DNA of 64,000 bases from Nocardioides zhouii (GTDB lineage Bacteria; Actinomycetota; Actinomycetes; Propionibacteriales; Nocardioidaceae), in assembly GCF_004137345.1 (NCBI RefSeq), contig NZ_SDWV01000011.1, forward strand, positions 1-64,000. The letters are read 5' to 3'. Under the pieces are notes generated by a model that was not told where the DNA came from, ran no database searches, and saw nothing but the letters and a program-made list of their open reading frames with translations. Made by a program: the position numbers and the translations under genes. Shown in pieces: positions 60,943 through 64,000 of the stretch. Numbering within the stretch: position 1 is the stretch's first letter; each line of letters opens with the position of its first letter.

Positions 60943-61419
60943 TCACCCCGGCAGGCAGGCCTCGCGCCGCTCCTGCACCTTCACCGCGACCTCCTGCACC
61001 CGGTCGCCGTACTCCCCGGCGAGCGCTCCGGCGCGGATCTCGCGGTAGGCCTCGAGCCGGTCCTCGCCGGTGAGCCGGCGCGCCTCGTGGAGGTCCGCCT
61101 TCATCTCGTCCGGCAGGGCGCCACGGATGGCGCGGATCCGCTCGTCGCGGCGCTCGGCGAAGCGCTGCACCCGCGCGCCGTAGTCACCGTCGAGGGCGTC
61201 GCGGCGGATCTCGCGCAGGGCCTCGGGCTTCTGTCCGACAGGAAGCGCACGTACGGCCTTGAGGTCGGCCTGCAGGTCCGCGGGGAGCTGCGACCAGACG
61301 GCGCCGCACGGGACCTGCAGTCCGTCGTCGGAGGTGGTGGTCGGGACGGCGCCCGTGAAGAGGCCGGAGGTGGCGAGGAGCCCGGCCGCGAACAGCCCGG
61401 CGGTCTGGATGAGTGGCAT
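60943..61419 (-). CDS. Small exported protein with two internal repeats
   Basis: A 158-residue protein. A hydrophobic N-terminus (LIQTAGLFAAGLLATSGLFT) suggests a signal peptide. The mature part contains two imperfect repeats of about 41 residues, from LPADLQADLKAVRALP and from LPDEMKADLHEARRLT, each ending YG-x-RVQ. They are helical and highly charged. Cys residues lie before the first repeat and after the second. It is divergent from the response-regulator gene, so it may be under its control. Confidence 0.75.
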   Translation of the reverse strand: MPLIQTAGLFAAGLLATSGLFTGAVPTTTSDDGLQVPCGAVWSQLPADLQADLKAVRALPVGQKPEALREIRRDALDGDYGARVQRFAERRDERIRAIRGALPDEMKADLHEARRLTGEDRLEAYREIRAGALAGEYGDRVQEVAVKVQERREACLPG

Positions 61420-61575
61420 GTCGATCTCCTTGTCGGGTGGGCCGACCTTCGTGCCGGCACCTGGTGACGACCGTGGTCGGCGCGGGTGGCGGCCGGGTCA
61501 GCGTGGTGTTCGGGTTCGGTAAGGACGCGGTGCGAGCCCCGTACGGCGACCGCCGCGCGCACTAGCGTTCGTGTC

Positions 61576-62259
61576 GTGGACCAGACGCGTGGGCTCGTGC
61601 TCGTCGTGGAGGACGAGCCCGCGATCAGCGACCTCGTCCGCCGCTACCTCACCGCGGCCGGGTTCGGGGTGCACCTCGAGACCCGGGTCGCCGGCGCGCT
61701 GGAGGCCGTACGCCGGCTGCGACCCGCCGTCGTGCTGCTCGATGTCGGCCTGCCGGACGGCGAGGGGACCGAGGTCTGCCGGGCGATGCGCGACGCGGGC
61801 GACTGGACGCCCGTCCTCTTCGTCACCGCCCGTGACGACGAGGTCGAGCGGGTGCTGGGCCTCGAGCTCGGCGCAGACGACTACGTCACCAAACCGTTCT
61901 CGCCGCGCGAGCTCGTCGCGCGCGTGAAGACGGTCATCCGGCGCAGCAGCGCGCCGATCGGGCCGAAGGTGGCCCGCGACGGGGATGTCGCCCTCGACCC
62001 TGGCTCGCGGACTCTCACCGTCGACGGCGAGGTCCGCCACCTGACGACCACCGAGTTCAACCTGCTGGAGGTGCTGATGACCGCGCCGGGCAAGGTGTTC
62101 GACCGCGCCGAGCTGATGTCGCGGGCCTGGGGCCAGGCCGACTATGGCTCCAGCCGCACCGTCGACGTCCACGTGGCGCAGCTGCGCGCCAAGCTCGGCG
62201 ACCACTGCCCGGTCGAGACCGTGCGCGGCATCGGCTACCGGGCCCGGAAGCGGACATGA
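61576..62259 (+). CDS. OmpR-family response regulator
   Basis: A 227-residue protein from GTG 61576. The receiver domain has EDEP, the phosphorylated Asp in VVLLDVGLPDGEG, VTARDDE and the Lys in YVTKPFSP. The C-terminal winged helix has LTTTEFNLLEVLM and SSRTVDVHVAQLRAKLG. It is coupled by ATGA to the histidine kinase. Target genes are unknown; the divergent exported repeat protein is one candidate. Confidence 0.93.
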   Translation: MDQTRGLVLVVEDEPAISDLVRRYLTAAGFGVHLETRVAGALEAVRRLRPAVVLLDVGLPDGEGTEVCRAMRDAGDWTPVLFVTARDDEVERVLGLELGADDYVTKPFSPRELVARVKTVIRRSSAPIGPKVARDGDVALDPGSRTLTVDGEVRHLTTTEFNLLEVLMTAPGKVFDRAELMSRAWGQADYGSSRTVDVHVAQLRAKLGDHCPVETVRGIGYRARKRT

Positions 62260-63575
62260 GGGCCACCGGGCTGACCGCACGGCTGGCGCTCGCGATGGCC
62301 GCGGTCGCTGTCGTGTCGGCGCTGCTCGCCGGCGTCCTCGTCGCGCCGCTGCTCTCCGGAGCGCGTGAGGAGGCCGTCCGCGCCCCCCTCGCCCGTCAGG
62401 CCGACCTGCTCGCCCGGCTCCCCCGCCTCGCCCTGACGTCCGACCGGCTCGACCGGGTGACCGAGGTGTCAGGCCTCACCATCGGCGTCGTCACCGCCGC
62501 GCGCGTCTCCGGAGCCGGCGCCGCCCTGACCCCGGACCAGGTGGCCCGGCTGCGGGCCGGCGACCCCGTCTCGACGAGCGGCGAGCTCGACGGCGTACCC
62601 GTCCTCGTCGAGGCCCGCCCCTCCCGCGGCGGCGGCGCTGTCGTGCTGGCCGCCGACGTGGCCAGCGCCGACGACGCGCTCACGTCCGTACGTCGCCGCG
62701 TGGTGCTCGCGCTCGGCCTCGGGTCGCTCGTCGCGCTCGCCCTCGCCGCGTGGCTCGCGCGACGGCTGGCTGCCCCCCTGACCCAGACCGCGACCGCGGC
62801 CCGGCGCCTCGCGGCCGGCGAGCGCGGGGTCGCCGTGCCGACGTCCGGCCCGGCCGAGGTCGTCGCGGTGGCCGAGGCCCTGGGGCAGCTCGATGCGGCG
62901 CTGGCCTCGAGCGAGGAGCGGCAACGGCGTTTCCTGCTGACGGTGTCCCACGAGCTGCGTACGCCGCTCACCGCGGTCCGCGGCTACGCCGAGGGCCTCG
63001 CCGACGGGACGGTGCCGCCCGAGGACGTGCGCGAGGTCGGCGCGACACTCGTCGGGGAGGCCGACCGGATGGCCGGCTACGTCGCCGACCTGCTCGCCCT
63101 GGCCCGGCTCGAGGCCGACGACTTCCGGATCGCCATGGTGGACGTGGACCTGGCGGCGCTGGTCACCGCGACCTCCGAGGCCTGGCAGGCCCGTGCCAGC
63201 ACGGCCGGGATCACCGTCACCGCACGGCCCGAGCCCGCGGTCGTGCGAGCCGACCCGGACCGGCTGCGGCAGGTCCTCGACGCCCTCCTCGACAACGCGC
63301 TGCGGGTGACGCCTCGCGGCGGCACGGTCGTGCTGGCCTCACGCGCCGGCGCGGTCGAGGTCAGCGACTCGGGCCCCGGACTGGCGCCCGATGACCTCGC
63401 CGTCGCCTTCGACCCCGGCGTGCTGCACGAGCGCTACCGCGGGTCCCGGCCCTCGGGTGGACAGGGGCTGGGGCTCGCCATCGCGGCGGGGCTCGTACGC
63501 CGGATGGGCGGCAGGATCGCCGCCGGAGTCGCGCCGGGGGGCGGGGCGGTGTTCACCATCACCCTCGATACCTGA
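62256..63575 (+). CDS. Sensor histidine kinase
   Basis: A 439-residue membrane kinase. Membrane spans lie near residues 10-34 and 147-168 with a sensor loop between. A HAMP segment follows, then the H box (FLLTVSHELRTPLTAV), N box (VLDALLDNALRVTP) and G boxes (VSDSGPGLAP, GGQGLGLAIA). It should phosphorylate the response regulator encoded just upstream. The signal is not apparent from sequence. Confidence 0.93.
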   Translation: MRATGLTARLALAMAAVAVVSALLAGVLVAPLLSGAREEAVRAPLARQADLLARLPRLALTSDRLDRVTEVSGLTIGVVTAARVSGAGAALTPDQVARLRAGDPVSTSGELDGVPVLVEARPSRGGGAVVLAADVASADDALTSVRRRVVLALGLGSLVALALAAWLARRLAAPLTQTATAARRLAAGERGVAVPTSGPAEVVAVAEALGQLDAALASSEERQRRFLLTVSHELRTPLTAVRGYAEGLADGTVPPEDVREVGATLVGEADRMAGYVADLLALARLEADDFRIAMVDVDLAALVTATSEAWQARASTAGITVTARPEPAVVRADPDRLRQVLDALLDNALRVTPRGGTVVLASRAGAVEVSDSGPGLAPDDLAVAFDPGVLHERYRGSRPSGGQGLGLAIAAGLVRRMGGRIAAGVAPGGGAVFTITLDT

Positions 63576-63648
63576 GGACGTGGCGGACGTCCGACGGGCC
63601 TGATCCCGTTCCCCACGTCCTGAGACATCGCCGTGCCACGATGAGCCG

Positions 63649-64000
63649 GTGCTCGAGCGACCACCCGACGTGACCGACGACGAGATCCTCGAGACCCTCC
63701 GCACCCACTGGGAGCCGCTGGCCACGGCCGTCGAGCACCTGCCGGTCGGCTGGGGCGCGCACCACTGGCGCGTCGACGTCGGCGGCAAGCCCGTACTCTT
63801 CGCGACGCTCGACCCCGACCTGCCGCGGCACACGCGCGCGAGCCTGGAGGCGGCGTACGCCTCGGCGGCCGCGCTCGACCTCGACTTCGTCTGGCCGTCA
63901 CTGCCTCGCCTCGACGATGGCTACGTCGTCCCCGTCGGCGTCCGCACACTGAGCGTCACCGGCTGGCTGGAGGGCGAGCGACCGGAGGAGTCGGTCGCGG
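63649..64000 (+). CDS. Phosphotransferase-like protein, cut by the window end
   Basis: A frame open from GTG 63649 to the window edge, about 117 residues. It starts VLERPPDVTDDEILETLRTH and has LPVGWGAHHWRVDVGGKPVL followed by FATLDP, like the nucleotide-binding lobe of aminoglycoside-phosphotransferase-fold kinases. The catalytic lobe lies outside the window, so the assignment is tentative. Confidence 0.6.
   Translation, partial: MLERPPDVTDDEILETLRTHWEPLATAVEHLPVGWGAHHWRVDVGGKPVLFATLDPDLPRHTRASLEAAYASAAALDLDFVWPSLPRLDDGYVVPVGVRTLSVTGWLEGERPEESVA

Noticed and set aside
1-64000. CRISPR arrays, rRNA genes and conjugation genes
   Set aside because: No regularly spaced repeats, rRNA-like sequence or FtsK/relaxase-type proteins were seen anywhere in the window.

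Overview
The window is high-GC DNA with dense, overlapping genes and many GTG starts. A lysine-tailed topA near tmk-holB and several IclR regulators point to an actinobacterium. Nocardioides or a close relative is my best guess, from style and not from a marker gene.

Backbone and island. Chromosomal housekeeping fills the right side from about 50.77 kb: tRNA-Thr(CGU), an OsmC protein, a secreted peptidase, holB, tmk, topA, an N6-methyltransferase-like protein and a two-component system. The tRNA-Thr 3' half plus its terminator is duplicated at 3.2 kb. This brackets an island of about 47.6 kb (3,218-50,816) inserted in the tRNA. Left of it lie an excisionase-like gene and a frameshifted tyrosine integrase whose 3' end faces the displaced att copy, as if an older element already sat in the same tRNA.

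Catabolic half (3.5-31 kb). The genes give a complete meta-cleavage route. There are two catechol 2,3-dioxygenases, a ring-fission hydrolase, a semialdehyde dehydrogenase, a tautomerase, three hydratase/decarboxylase paralogues, an aldolase and an acylating acetaldehyde dehydrogenase. The entry operon (17.76 down to 8.51 kb) is unusual. It joins a phenylphosphate-synthase-like (PpsA/PpsB, CreHI-like) two-gene phosphotransferase, a histidine phosphatase, a Rieske oxygenase and its reductase. I infer that a phenolic substrate is phosphorylated, oxygenated, dephosphorylated and ring-cleaved. Four copies of a GTTC-N9-GAAC site at three promoter regions suggest one IclR-type regulator coordinates it. 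A second module (24.2-31 kb) has a GntR regulator, a TfdB-like flavin hydroxylase, MhpB- and MhpC-like enzymes, an isochorismatase-fold protein and an alcohol dehydrogenase, with two matching operators in the divergent promoter.

Element-maintenance and defence half (31-50.6 kb). This holds a large protein with a restriction-like motif and an mIHF-like C-terminus, several hypotheticals, excisionase plus a second (intact) integrase, and small genes. Then comes a ubiquitin-like cassette: a Multi_ubiq-type Ubl, an E1/ThiF protein without a cysteine in its ThiF part, and a DUF6527-type zinc protein. A divergent XRE/ImmA pair with palindromic operators faces it. Next are an antiviral dCTP-deaminase-type gene with a frameshifted N-terminus and a 55-residue partner ORF, and a type I restriction system whose hsdM has an in-frame amber codon. 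Four lesions (integrase, a small hypothetical, the deaminase, hsdM) suggest decay or assembly errors.
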